A DNA stretch of 64,000 bases, taken from contig NZ_KQ033919.1 of assembly GCF_000969825.1 (NCBI RefSeq), forward strand, positions 2,329,788-2,393,787. The letters are read 5' to 3'. Source of the stretch: Parabacteroides gordonii MS-1 = DSM 23371 (GTDB lineage Bacteria; Bacteroidota; Bacteroidia; Bacteroidales; Tannerellaceae). The notes below the pieces were generated by a model that made no database searches, was not told where the DNA came from, and saw only the letters and a list, made by a program, of their open reading frames with translations. Of the stretch, positions 55,164-64,000 are shown piece by piece (positions within the stretch are counted from its first letter, which is position 1; every line of letters starts with the position of its first letter). The position numbers were made by a program, and so were the translations under genes.

Positions 55164-56549
55164 TTATTGAACGTTGAAAATACTGAAGTTACGAATATCC
55201 GGTTGTGCAACCGACCGGGAGATAACCAGGCGTAAAGCCGAAGCCTCGACTGCCGGGAACTGTTCGATACGTTTATGACCTACCGACTCACCCTCGCAGA
55301 CCGTCTGCCATTTGCCATTCACTTTGGCTTCTACTTTATACTGGCGAATGCGTTCCCCGTTTTGAATATTTTCCTGGATAATGCAGTGATTGACAGGTTG
55401 CACCTTATCCAGTTTCAGCGTCAGGCTTTTCTTCTGTCCGAAGGTTGAAGCAAGAGGAGAGGAGAAGCGGCGGTTGATCTCGTCGCCCCATTCTTTCAGG
55501 CGTTGCGCATCACCGGCAGGGATCAGTCCGGTCGTATCGGGTGTAAGGCCGACAATCAGCGTTGCGTTTCTTCCCACCGACTTATAATACATGTTCATCA
55601 AGCTGTCTACCGGGTAAATGGTCTGCTCGTCATCCGGCTCCCAGAACCATTCGTGACGGCCGTTCATCCCGCGAAGCGGTGTATCAGCCATAGCCGGCAC
55701 CCAGTAACGACCGTCTTTGTCGCCCTGTTTCAGCAGGTCGTTATGATTGCGAACCCCTTCCGTATTGTTGCTGTGCGAGAAAGGATAAGGGAAAGAAGAC
55801 CAGCAGGGATAACCGACAGTTCCCGACTCGGAACCGCCCCAACGGAAGTCCGCCCGGTCTACATTATGATAAAAGAGGCATTCCGGCTGGTACTTGCTGA
55901 TGATCGGCAATACGTCCGGCCCGTCCCCTTTCGGGTCGTCTGCGCCACCGTCAAACCAGATCATAAACAAATCCCCGTAACGGCTGCATAGTTCTTCCAC
56001 CATGCGCTCGCAGAAATGCTTATACCATTGTTGACGGTTGGCGGCAAACTCTCCTTCTCCCTGTACCTTGAAATTATGAACGCCAAAAAGTGAGTTCCAT
56101 CGGATGCCGACATAGATCCCCGGCATAATATCGTATTTGCGGCAGGAGTTGACGAAGTCGCGGATGATGTCCCCTTTCCCGTCACGCCATTTCACCGCTT
56201 TCAGGCAATACGGATTGACATCGCTCTGATAGATGGCAAAGCCCGTCTCATGCGTGGCCGTCAGTACGGCAAACTTCGCCCCGGCTGCTTTGGCCGCCCG
56301 TATCCATTGATCGGTATCGAGTTGTGTCGGGTTGAAGATATTATAATCTTCTATCGGCTGGACGCGGTTGTTACCCTGACCATACTTGATGCCGTCGAAG
56401 ACATGCAGGTCATAATGGAAGACAACACCCATTTCCGACTCGTGCCACTTCAGCTGATGAGGTGCCGGGCGCGGAATATCGGTTTCCTGTCCCATTGCCG
56501 GGAAGATACTTACTATCAGAAGGATTGCCAGATAAAAATATGTTTTCAT
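55164..56549 (-). CDS. GH29 alpha-L-fucosidase
   Basis: A 461-residue protein with signal peptide MKTYFYLAILLIVSIFPAMG. The GH29 barrel shows LKWHESEMGVVFHYDLHVFD, AAGAKFAVLTATHETGFAIY and the nucleophile strand DLFMIWFDGGADDP (Asp about residue 207). A C-terminal beta-sandwich (SLTLKLDKVQPVNHCIIQEN, EASALRLVISRSV) resembles the domain attached to many Bacteroidota fucosidases. It should hydrolyse terminal alpha-fucose in the periplasm or on the surface. It lies 7 bases before the GH36-like gene and 11 after the upstream sulfatase, so it is co-transcribed with both. Confidence 0.9.
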   Translation of the reverse strand: MKTYFYLAILLIVSIFPAMGQETDIPRPAPHQLKWHESEMGVVFHYDLHVFDGIKYGQGNNRVQPIEDYNIFNPTQLDTDQWIRAAKAAGAKFAVLTATHETGFAIYQSDVNPYCLKAVKWRDGKGDIIRDFVNSCRKYDIMPGIYVGIRWNSLFGVHNFKVQGEGEFAANRQQWYKHFCERMVEELCSRYGDLFMIWFDGGADDPKGDGPDVLPIISKYQPECLFYHNVDRADFRWGGSESGTVGYPCWSSFPYPFSHSNNTEGVRNHNDLLKQGDKDGRYWVPAMADTPLRGMNGRHEWFWEPDDEQTIYPVDSLMNMYYKSVGRNATLIVGLTPDTTGLIPAGDAQRLKEWGDEINRRFSSPLASTFGQKKSLTLKLDKVQPVNHCIIQENIQNGERIRQYKVEAKVNGKWQTVCEGESVGHKRIEQFPAVEASALRLVISRSVAQPDIRNFSIFNVQ

Positions 56550-56560
56550 GTGTATGTTCG

Positions 56561-58015
56561 TTATAGACAGTTTACAAAAGGATCATTTGTCTTCTTCAGC
56601 CAGTCTTTTAACCGGGAGGAAAACTGTTTAATCAGTTCCGGCTGATCGGGGGCTATATTGTTTAGCTGGAACGGGTCTTGTTCGCGGTCGAACAGCAACC
56701 ACTCGTCAGTCTGAGCGTTTGTAGCATGTACCACAAAGGTATATTTTTTTGTTCGTAAACCCCGGTATCCGGTTGTTAAATTTTCAGGGACGACGTAATA
56801 ATAGGGCTGTACAACCTCCTGGGTGTTCTCCGGGGAAAGGATGGAAGCCGACAAGTCGAATGTCTGTACCTCTGCCGGTATTTCATCTTTGAAGCCCATC
56901 AATGAGAGTAGCGAAGGATAAAGGTCGGCAAAAGCGATCGCCAGGGTCGAGTCGCGGCGCGGTGCGATCTTCTCCGGCCAGCTGATCATAAGCGGGATAC
57001 GCATCGCTTCTTCGTAGTAAATATCTTTCCCGATATGGTTGTGCATTCCCATACAATCGCCATGATCGGAAGTGAATACGACGATCGTATTGTCGAACAA
57101 TCCCTGTTCTTTCAGCTGGCGGATGATGCGACCCACTTGTTCGTCTACTCCGGTCATGCAGGCATAATAGTCGGGCACGCTCTTCCGGAAGTAATCTCCC
57201 GACTCGGTTCCCCGGGGAGGGATAACGGGCGAGTCGCATAAAGTCTCGACATCCATGTGCCGGTATATCTCTTTGTATTTGTCGGGAACCAGCTCATATC
57301 CGGTATGCGGCGGGTTCATGGATACGACCAGGGCAAAAGGTTTGCCGCTGTCGCGTAGCTTGTTATCTTGATTGGCGATGTAGTCGATGGCCCGGTCGGC
57401 CTCATATTCCGGCCCCCATTGGTCGACGAAATAGTACTCGTCGCGGGAAGCATCCGTATCCCAGTACATAGGTTTCAGGTGATAATCGTACGTGCCGTAG
57501 GCGATCCAGTGGCTGAAACCGTGGCGGCGTTCCTTGGGGCACCATTCGTTCCAGGCTATTTTGCCTTTGTTATTATAGGTATCGATGTAAGGTTGGTGAG
57601 GAGAGTCGAGATGCCACTTCCCGATATATCCCAGTTCATATCCCTGGTCTTTCAGCACATCCGACCAGCAACGGGCTTCGGTGGGTAGCTCCACATGGTA
57701 AGGAGCCGTGGCTGAATTGCAGTTGCCTGTTACCTTACTGTTTGTCGGGTACATGCCCGTCATCAGCATTCCCCGGGCAGGGGAGGAGACGGGATAGCTG
57801 CTGATTGCATCCGTAAAATAGACCCCTTCGGCGGCGAGACGGTCGAGATTGGGAGTCTGTACCGGCTCCAGTCCCAAGCAACCTATTGCCTGTCCGCGCC
57901 ATTGATCGGCCATGATGAACACCAGGTTAGGTGTTTCAATCTTCTTCTGTGCCTGTGTTGCGTTGATACATAGGCAGGAAGTAAGTAATAAGAGCTGTTG
58001 GGGTAACTGTTTCAT
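56561..58015 (-). CDS. Sulfatase (serine-type, S1 family), second copy
   Basis: A 484-residue protein with N-terminal signal MKQLPQQLLLLTSCLCINAT. TPNLVFIMADQWRGQAIGCL gives the metal site (one Asp shown) and VSSPARGMLMTGMYP the S-x-P-A-R activation motif. VFTSDHGDCMGMHNHIGKD completes the alkaline-phosphatase-like core. It is only distantly similar to the sulfatase at 51508, so the two probably remove different sulfate esters. It follows the susD-like gene after a ~180-base gap with a hairpin. Confidence 0.9.
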   Translation of the reverse strand: MKQLPQQLLLLTSCLCINATQAQKKIETPNLVFIMADQWRGQAIGCLGLEPVQTPNLDRLAAEGVYFTDAISSYPVSSPARGMLMTGMYPTNSKVTGNCNSATAPYHVELPTEARCWSDVLKDQGYELGYIGKWHLDSPHQPYIDTYNNKGKIAWNEWCPKERRHGFSHWIAYGTYDYHLKPMYWDTDASRDEYYFVDQWGPEYEADRAIDYIANQDNKLRDSGKPFALVVSMNPPHTGYELVPDKYKEIYRHMDVETLCDSPVIPPRGTESGDYFRKSVPDYYACMTGVDEQVGRIIRQLKEQGLFDNTIVVFTSDHGDCMGMHNHIGKDIYYEEAMRIPLMISWPEKIAPRRDSTLAIAFADLYPSLLSLMGFKDEIPAEVQTFDLSASILSPENTQEVVQPYYYVVPENLTTGYRGLRTKKYTFVVHATNAQTDEWLLFDREQDPFQLNNIAPDQPELIKQFSSRLKDWLKKTNDPFVNCL

Positions 58016-58051
58016 GGTGAACTTCTATTGTTTAGTACCCTACCTTTTCAT

Positions 58052-58137
58052 CTTTCGACAGTTGGCAAATGATTTTTTGACTATTGTCGAATAATCTTTT
58101 CCCAATAGTCGAAAGATTATTTTCCATTTGCCGAAAG
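58052..58137. repeat. Nested inverted repeats between susD-like and sulfatase genes
   Basis: CTTTCG (58052-58057) pairs with CGAAAG (58132-58137), GGCAAATG (58064-58071) with CATTTGCC (58125-58132) and GACTATTG (58079-58086) with CAATAGTC (58103-58110). GTCGAAnAATnTTT units also recur. The stem probably lies in the intercistronic RNA downstream of susD, where such hairpins can lower expression of distal genes. Confidence 0.6.
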
Positions 58138-58194
58138 AGGAAAGAGTAGGGACTTAAATGTTACTTACTCGTATTGTAGCTGTTAGTAGATGCC

Positions 58195-60105
58195 TTACTT
58201 CTTAGCACTTGTTCCCGCCTGGACTTCCCAACCCGGGTTCTGGTAGATGTAAGCAGTGCTTATATCGCCACCCTTTTCCGGTGTACTCAGACGGATCACG
58301 TCGTAAGCGATAGGAGCCAGGTAATGAGCTTTCATAAAGGTATATCCGTTGAACGCTTTGTTGTTACGGTGTATCTGGTACGGGCGGAGATACTTGCTCG
58401 AATTACTGCTCGAAACGTTAGGCTCGTCGGCTTCTCCTTCTGGTTTCAGGTCGTCATACAGTTTGTATTGTTCGTCCCAAAGGTTGAAACCTTCCACCTG
58501 GTAGTCCTTCATGCGGTCGAGCGCTCTCCAGCGGTACAGGTCGTCGAGGCGTAAACCTTCGGCGATGAATTCCGAACGACGTTCACGACGGATGTTATAT
58601 AAGGTAGCATCCACCTGCTGATCACCGGAATATACGGCGAAGTCGTTTTCTTTCGAAAGATCGGTTGCCGCGATTGTCTTCTGTATATCGTTGTCTACAC
58701 CGGCACGGTTGCGCAAGGCTTTCCAGTAAGCGATGCTCTTGGCATCCAGCGAGTTGTTCAGTACATAGTGAGCTTCGATATAATTCAGATAAGCTTCAGC
58801 GGCACGGAAGATAACGCAACCTGTGTTGCTCGGCAGGGTTGCTCCCATGTTCGGGTCTTGATTTAAACCTTTACGCAGGCAATAGCCGGTTGTGTTCTTA
58901 TTCTCGGCGATGATTGTGATACCCGGACGGCTGAATATATTGTTCGGGTTGATCTGGTCGCCAGTGATACTCATGGATTCACGCAGGCGGTTGTCGCGGT
59001 CGGTAGCCACATCAGTCAGCGTTTTGTCACCTTTATAACCGGAACCGGCGGCATAGATCGGCAGACCGTTCTTCATCAGATAACTTTCTACCAGCGAACG
59101 GGTAAAGCCCGTATTACCACAACCGTTGCCACCCGGGTAAACAGCTTGCAGATAAGATACCACATAATGGAATATTTTCAGTCCGATGTCATACTTTCTC
59201 CAAAGAATGACTTCGGGCTTGTCCGACAGATCGATGCTGTTGAACATGCTGGAGTAATCGCCCAACGGGAACTTGTCGGCCACTTGTTCTGCGGCATTCT
59301 TGGCTTCTGTCAGGAAGAACTGCACTTCGCTGTCCAGGTTGATGCTAAAACCGTTCAGGTAACTGGCGTTGGCACCCGGCCATCCCGGTCCACCCGGCAC
59401 GCGGTCGGTTCCTGCGTGATATTTCAACCAGGTTCCTTCGTACAAGGCTACTCTCGACTTCAAAAGAAGAGCTGCGTATTTTGTCAGGCGGTTAGCTTCG
59501 GGAGCTGTTTCCTTCAACATCTCGGTTGCTTTATCCAGGTCGGCGAGGATGAAGCGTGCCACTTCGTTCTGCGGACGGCGCTGGTTGGCTTCGGCCAGTT
59601 CGGCATAGTCGTCCGAGAGTGTTTTGTCGACGATCGGGAAGTCTCCATACTTCTTCAGGAAGGTGAAGTACTGGAATGCGCGGAAGAAATACATCTCTCC
59701 GATATAATGGCGGATGTTTCCGTCTACGCCGCTGATCTTTCCATCTTCGTATTTAGGCAATACGGTTTCAAGGAAATAGTTGCAGTCGCGTATCTTCTTG
59801 AAGTCCCATTCTCCGCTGGTCGGTACGCGGCGTTCGCCGGGAACGAAGTTATCTTCTTCTGTTGTGGAACACTGATTGTCACTGTTATTGTCGGTCTTGA
59901 ATACACCGATACTGTATTCACCCGGTTTATGTGCCGGAAGCGCATCGTATTGTGCGGCTCCGAAGCTGGCCAACTCCGCTTCTGTGTTCAGATAATGCTC
60001 CGAAGTTACGGACGATAGCGGTTCACGGTCGAGGAAGTCGTTACACGCAGTGAAACTTAGCGAGCCGACTGCCAGCGATAATATGATGATTGATTGTCTT
60101 TTCAT
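58195..60105 (-). CDS. SusD/RagB-family glycan-binding lipoprotein
   Basis: About 636 residues from ATG 60105, giving MKRQSIIILSLAVGSLSFTAC, a lipoprotein signal with Cys at residue 21; the upstream frame to 60144 is not conserved. Following CNDFLDREPLSSVTSEHYLN, the TPR-like scaffold and typical blocks (GEMYFFRAFQYFTFLKKYGD, LRNRAGVDNDIQ, YNIRRERRSEFIAEGLRLDD, LYRWRALDRM) identify the SusD family. It sits on the outer membrane and captures oligosaccharide for the SusC partner, whose gene is 14 bases upstream. Confidence 0.95.
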   Translation of the reverse strand: MKRQSIIILSLAVGSLSFTACNDFLDREPLSSVTSEHYLNTEAELASFGAAQYDALPAHKPGEYSIGVFKTDNNSDNQCSTTEEDNFVPGERRVPTSGEWDFKKIRDCNYFLETVLPKYEDGKISGVDGNIRHYIGEMYFFRAFQYFTFLKKYGDFPIVDKTLSDDYAELAEANQRRPQNEVARFILADLDKATEMLKETAPEANRLTKYAALLLKSRVALYEGTWLKYHAGTDRVPGGPGWPGANASYLNGFSINLDSEVQFFLTEAKNAAEQVADKFPLGDYSSMFNSIDLSDKPEVILWRKYDIGLKIFHYVVSYLQAVYPGGNGCGNTGFTRSLVESYLMKNGLPIYAAGSGYKGDKTLTDVATDRDNRLRESMSITGDQINPNNIFSRPGITIIAENKNTTGYCLRKGLNQDPNMGATLPSNTGCVIFRAAEAYLNYIEAHYVLNNSLDAKSIAYWKALRNRAGVDNDIQKTIAATDLSKENDFAVYSGDQQVDATLYNIRRERRSEFIAEGLRLDDLYRWRALDRMKDYQVEGFNLWDEQYKLYDDLKPEGEADEPNVSSSNSSKYLRPYQIHRNNKAFNGYTFMKAHYLAPIAYDVIRLSTPEKGGDISTAYIYQNPGWEVQAGTSAKK

Positions 60106-60119
60106 GATGCTTTTATTTA

Positions 60120-63100
60120 TTAGAATGAAACATTTACACCGCATGACAGTGTTCTTGATAGCGGATAGATCTTACCGGCACCCATTTCTCCGCCTACTGC
60201 TTCGGGATCGAATACGCCGAAGATAGAAGAGATGGTGAACAGGTTATCGCCGGAGAAGAATACGCGTACCTTGCTCAGACCTGCTTTTGATGTCAGGTGG
60301 TTAGGAACGGTATAACCGATTTGCAGGTTCTTCAGACGCAGGTATGCTGCGCTTTGCAGGTAACCGGATTGTACCTTCTGGTTCTTTGTCGCATTGGCAT
60401 CGAAGTAAGGTTTCGGGAAGTAAGAATTCAGGTTGGCACCCATGTCGTCGCCTTCCGGACGGAAGTAGTCGAAATGTTCCTTATATCCGATAGATTGCCA
60501 GAGACCGCTGCCTACAGCACCCCAGAAGAAGTTACCGTCCAACCAGACATCGCGTTTGCAAACGCCCTGGAAGAAAGCGCGGAAGTCGAAACCGTTCCAG
60601 TCGGCTCCCAGTGTGATACCTACCTGGTAGCGCGGAGTCTCGTTACCGATGATCTTGCGGTCGCCCGGATCGCCTACCGTATTGGAACCGGTTGTGATCT
60701 TACCGTCGTTGTTGATGTCCTTGTACATGATGTCGCCTGCGCCCCATTTGCTACCGATCTGTGACTGGTCTGTCGTAGCCAGATGATCCTGCATCTCCTT
60801 GTCGGTCTTGGCTATGCCGATGGTTTCGAAGCCCCAGATGTCGCCCATGTATCTGCCGTTGTAAGGAACGTATTCCATGATGCCGTCCGAGTTCTTGCGG
60901 TCGATGATCTGCGCGTCATTCGGGTATTTAGTGATCTTGGTACGGGCATCCGCCAATGTAAATCCGACAGTATAACCCACCTTACCGATCTGGTCGTTCC
61001 AGGTTAAAGCGAGTTCCCAACCTTTGCTTTGCATGGCTGCGTTGTTGATACGCGGCAGTTTGCCGTTGTCGATACCGATAATCGGTGATTTTTCTTCGGG
61101 AGGGCCTACCATATCGTCTGTCTTTCTCATATACCATTCAAATGAACCGGTCAGGCGGTTGTTCAGAGCACCGAAGTCGAAACCGATGTTGGTTGTTGTG
61201 ATCTTTTCCCAGGTCATCAGGTCGCTGACCATCAACGGAGCAGTTGCCGTGGTCGGTTGCTGCCCGCCGATCAACCATTTACCATCTTTCAGTCCGAGTG
61301 GTTGGGAAGGATAGAACGGATAGAACTCCTTGGTGTTCTGGTTACCCAGCTTACCCCATGAGAAGCGAGGTTTCAAAGTGCCTACGTATTCCGACAGATC
61401 TTCCCAGAATGCTTCACGTGCGATGTTGTATCCCAGCGAGAAAGAAGGGAATACATTCCAGCGTTTGTCACGCAGGAAGCGCGAAGAACCGTCGTAACGA
61501 ATATTGATCTCAGCCAGGTAACGACCGTCGTAGTCGTAGTTCAAACGTCCGAAGAAACCGGCGGTGGCCCATTCCTTTTTGTTGGCCGACGTATAGTCTT
61601 TACCCATACTGGTATCGATGCTCGGCACTTCGTCGCTGATTACATCGTCACGTTTAGCATACACATAGTTCTGCTTGTAGAGTTCGGTGTTGAAGCCGAC
61701 CATCACTTTAAAGTTGTTTTTGTTGAACGACTTGAAGTAATCGGTATACAAGCTGGTTGTCAACAGATTGTTGTCCTGTGCGGAAGACCATGCATACGTT
61801 GCACCAGGACCGTAGCTACCGGCAAATGCCAAAGGCACCGGTTCGTTCTTTGAGTTCCATTCATAGATTTTAGCCAGGTTTTCGTCTTTGTTTATATGTT
61901 CTGCCTTCAGGCTTACGTCTCCTCGGATGTTCCAGTCTTTCAACGGGGTGATGGTTACGTTTGCCTGTGTATAGATTATGTCTTTTCTGCGTTTGTAACG
62001 TCCTCCGTCTTCGATCTGGATGATTTTGGAATTACGCATGTAATGCCCGTTCGGATCTTTGAGAGGCATAGTCGGCCAGGTACGTGAGATGTCGTGGTAA
62101 TATAAACCGACCTGGATACCGTTTGTGGTATTGTCCGGATCATCGTTTGCGTAAGTCGGACGGTCGAGTTCTTCACGGATGAAGCGAGTGCTTAGGCCGA
62201 TCTGCAACCAGTCGTTCACCTTCGAGTTGATCTTGGCTGATGCGTTCATACGTTTGAAGTCGTCATCACCGTAACGCATGTTACCACCTTGATCCATGAA
62301 GGCACCCGACATGAAATAGGTAAGCTTCTCAGTACCGCCGCTTACGTTTACATTATGTTCGTGGCTGAAACCCGTTTTGAAATGGTTGCGTGTCCAGTTC
62401 TGATTGTCGTTCGCCCTTTGATGGAATTCGTACATGCCGTTACCCGGATTAGGAACAGTGGTTGTCGACAGTTCTCCTTTCTGATAAGCGATAATGCGTC
62501 CTAATGTTTCGTCATTGAACGGGCTGTCCTGTCCGCTGTTCAACGCGGCTGCATTAAAGTACTTGGCAAATGTGTAAGAATCCATCATATCAGGCAGATT
62601 GGTTGCCGTAGACCAGCGGAGACTGTTATTATAAGAAACCTGTGTCTTTCCGCTTTTTCCGCTTTTGGTCGTAATAAGGATTACGCCGAATGGAGCACGT
62701 GAACCGTAAATACTGGATGCGGCTGCATCTTTCAGTACGGAGATGTTTTCGATATCATCCGGGTTTAAAGCATTCATATCCCCTTCGATTCCATCGATCA
62801 GGATCAGCGGGGCGTCGTTCGAACCTTCACCGATCGTGCCTGTACCGCGGATGTTTATTTTCAAGGCGTTACCCAATGCACCCCCCTGGTTGTTCAGCGA
62901 AAGGTTCAAACCGGGAACAACTCCCTGCAGGGCTTGTCCTACCTGTGCTACGGGGCGCGATTCCAATGCTTTGGTATCGACTGTGGAAACAGCTCCGGTC
63001 AGGTTCACTTTCTTCTGTGTTCCGAAACCGACAACAACCACTTCATCGAGTGCCTGTGTGTCTTCTCCCAATTGAATGGTGTAAACCTGTTGTGTACCGT

Positions 63101-63356
63101 CTATTTTAACGGTTTGTGGCTGGTAGCCGATATAGGAGATATTTAATACATCTCCTTTGGAAGCGTTGATAGAAAACTTACCGTCCATGTCTGTAACAGT
63201 CCCGTTGGTGGTTCCTTGCACGAGAACGGTCGCTCCGATAACCGGATCGCCCAGGCCTTTGTCAATAACAGTACCAGTAATGGTCAACTGCTGCGCGTAT
63301 ATATAGGATATACTGGCCATCAGCAGCGCAATTAATAATGTGACTCTTTTCTTCAT
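60120..63356 (-). CDS. SusC/RagA-family TonB-dependent transporter
   Basis: A 1,078-residue outer-membrane protein. After the signal peptide MKKRVTLLIALLMASISYIYA come a carboxypeptidase-regulatory-like domain (LTITGTVIDKGLGDPVIGAT, about residues 24-100), a TonB box-like DEVVVVGFGT and the plug (APLILIDGIEGDMNALNPDD, AASSIYGSRAPFGVILITTK), then a 22-strand barrel ending CGVNVSF. It imports the glycan fragments bound by the SusD-like partner, driven by TonB. First gene of the minus-strand operon. Confidence 0.96.
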   Translation of the reverse strand: MKKRVTLLIALLMASISYIYAQQLTITGTVIDKGLGDPVIGATVLVQGTTNGTVTDMDGKFSINASKGDVLNISYIGYQPQTVKIDGTQQVYTIQLGEDTQALDEVVVVGFGTQKKVNLTGAVSTVDTKALESRPVAQVGQALQGVVPGLNLSLNNQGGALGNALKINIRGTGTIGEGSNDAPLILIDGIEGDMNALNPDDIENISVLKDAAASSIYGSRAPFGVILITTKSGKSGKTQVSYNNSLRWSTATNLPDMMDSYTFAKYFNAAALNSGQDSPFNDETLGRIIAYQKGELSTTTVPNPGNGMYEFHQRANDNQNWTRNHFKTGFSHEHNVNVSGGTEKLTYFMSGAFMDQGGNMRYGDDDFKRMNASAKINSKVNDWLQIGLSTRFIREELDRPTYANDDPDNTTNGIQVGLYYHDISRTWPTMPLKDPNGHYMRNSKIIQIEDGGRYKRRKDIIYTQANVTITPLKDWNIRGDVSLKAEHINKDENLAKIYEWNSKNEPVPLAFAGSYGPGATYAWSSAQDNNLLTTSLYTDYFKSFNKNNFKVMVGFNTELYKQNYVYAKRDDVISDEVPSIDTSMGKDYTSANKKEWATAGFFGRLNYDYDGRYLAEINIRYDGSSRFLRDKRWNVFPSFSLGYNIAREAFWEDLSEYVGTLKPRFSWGKLGNQNTKEFYPFYPSQPLGLKDGKWLIGGQQPTTATAPLMVSDLMTWEKITTTNIGFDFGALNNRLTGSFEWYMRKTDDMVGPPEEKSPIIGIDNGKLPRINNAAMQSKGWELALTWNDQIGKVGYTVGFTLADARTKITKYPNDAQIIDRKNSDGIMEYVPYNGRYMGDIWGFETIGIAKTDKEMQDHLATTDQSQIGSKWGAGDIMYKDINNDGKITTGSNTVGDPGDRKIIGNETPRYQVGITLGADWNGFDFRAFFQGVCKRDVWLDGNFFWGAVGSGLWQSIGYKEHFDYFRPEGDDMGANLNSYFPKPYFDANATKNQKVQSGYLQSAAYLRLKNLQIGYTVPNHLTSKAGLSKVRVFFSGDNLFTISSIFGVFDPEAVGGEMGAGKIYPLSRTLSCGVNVSF

Positions 63357-63407
63357 CCTCTTTTAGTTTTAAGGTTGTGAATACTAATTTTAAATAATCT
63401 TTGTAAG

Positions 63408-63415
63408 CAAAAGTA
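63408..63415 (-). promoter_or_regulatory. Promoter -7 box for the susC-like operon
   Basis: Minus-strand TACTTTTG matches TAnnTTTG exactly, 51 bases before the susC-like start. Confidence 0.6.
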
Positions 63416-63624
63416 TCGGGTATATACAGATGGGATAACAGGTGTTTTATTCATTAACAGCGGGTGTTCTCTTTAATTTACTTATTGATATACAGTATGA
63501 TGGGTGATTTATTCACAAATGACTGGTGTTTTAATCATTTGCTCTTTTTCGTCAGTTTTATTTACTCCGATTAGGATTATTCTCCCTCTTTTTTTCTTTC
63601 TTTGTATGACTTATCGTTTTATGT

Positions 63625-64000
63625 ATGGGGAGATTTATCGTTGCGTTATTATTGTTTGCCTTCTGTTATACTTCCGGATATGCTTTTTTTGAGAAGGATA
63701 TACGGGTGCTTACCATGCAGAACGGATTGGCTGATAATACCGTTTCCTGTATCCATAAAGACAGTGACGGTTTTATGTGGTTTGGTACGGATAACGGCCT
63801 GAGCCGTTATGACGGAAAAAATATGAAGAACTTCGGGCCGGATAACAACTATGTGAAGGTTTCGCAGATACGCGAAACACCCAACGGCTTCCTTTGGTTG
63901 ATAGCCAATCAGCAAATTTATTGTTTTGACCGTAGACTGGAGCGGTTTGTCCCAATTCATTATGCCGGAAAGAAGGATGAAGATACCAGAGTCCAGGATG
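63625..64000 (+). CDS. Hybrid two-component-type regulator, N-terminus only
   Basis: A frame from ATG 63625 stays open for 125 codons to the window edge. A signal segment (MGRFIVALLLFAFCYTSGYA) precedes FEKDIRVLTMQNGLADNTV and the propeller repeat SCIHKDSDGFMWFGTDNGLS with RYDG, the start of the periplasmic sensor of hybrid two-component systems. Such proteins bind a glycan fragment in the periplasm and activate the adjacent Sus operon through a C-terminal AraC-type domain, which would lie beyond the window. Divergent orientation to susC is usual. A TTTCTTTG near -25 (63597-63604) is a possible promoter box. Confidence 0.82.
   Translation, partial: MGRFIVALLLFAFCYTSGYAFFEKDIRVLTMQNGLADNTVSCIHKDSDGFMWFGTDNGLSRYDGKNMKNFGPDNNYVKVSQIRETPNGFLWLIANQQIYCFDRRLERFVPIHYAGKKDEDTRVQD

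Noticed and set aside
1..64000. tRNA, rRNA, insertion sequence, prophage or integrase genes
   Set aside because: No clover-leaf, rRNA core, transposase or integrase motif was recognised; a dedicated search by covariance models would be more sensitive.

Overview
The window looks like the chromosome of a gut Bacteroidales, most likely Parabacteroides. It has a SusC/SusD polysaccharide utilization locus with a hybrid two-component-type regulator. Several promoters match the Bacteroidota -7 box TAnnTTTG. Type IX secretion (T9SS) is present: a PorZ-like protein and two proteins with C-terminal sorting-type domains. T9SS together with gut-type Sus loci and serine-type sulfatases fits Parabacteroides better than Bacteroides; the genus is inferred, not proven.

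1-12.8 kb: a truncated TPR lipoprotein, a NagX-like membrane acyltransferase overlapping a T9SS-exported trypsin-like protease, a radical SAM protein, an MBOAT/SGNH acyl-transfer pair, a two-gene outer-membrane operon (PorV/PorQ-like barrel and helix-hairpin-helix protein), a DUF4294 protein and a TrmH-family methyltransferase.

12.84-13.85 kb: about 1 kb with no gene. It is AT-rich, holds several DnaA-box-like sequences (one perfect), a perfect 20-bp inverted repeat and two diverged ~70-bp direct repeats. Sampled coding sequence suggests C>G on the + strand to the left and G>C to the right. I read it as a candidate chromosomal origin.

13.85-29.8 kb: nadA, a second MBOAT/SGNH pair, then a minus-strand cluster leuS, yitT-like, rdgB, porZ. 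Next come a small possibly beta-grasp protein and a very large DUF4132 protein.

29.8-34.95 kb: a repetitive surface protein with a sorting-type C-terminus and a long structured leader, followed by about 1.2 kb of inverted repeats, tandem repeats and a gene remnant, then rubrerythrin.

35.7-51.0 kb: the most striking locus, a seven-gene co-directional operon. It encodes two ABC modules (two ATPase domains, two permeases), two RND permeases, one membrane-fusion protein and one TolC-like channel. The second RND protein is fused to an ABC ATPase whose first strand appears separated from the rest by about 185 residues of membrane segments. The first ABC permease carries a periplasmic M1-peptidase-like region without HExxH and a C-terminal golvesin-like domain. 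I infer a hybrid ABC/RND export machine spanning both membranes.

51.0-64.0 kb: two tiny membrane proteins, then a glycan locus: divergent regulator, SusC, SusD, sulfatase, GH29 fucosidase, a GH36-like gene and a second sulfatase. The GH36-like gene is out of frame at three copies of an 8-bp tandem repeat; two copies would restore one continuous frame. The enzyme set suggests a sulfated, fucosylated and alpha-galactosylated glycan, perhaps host mucin.
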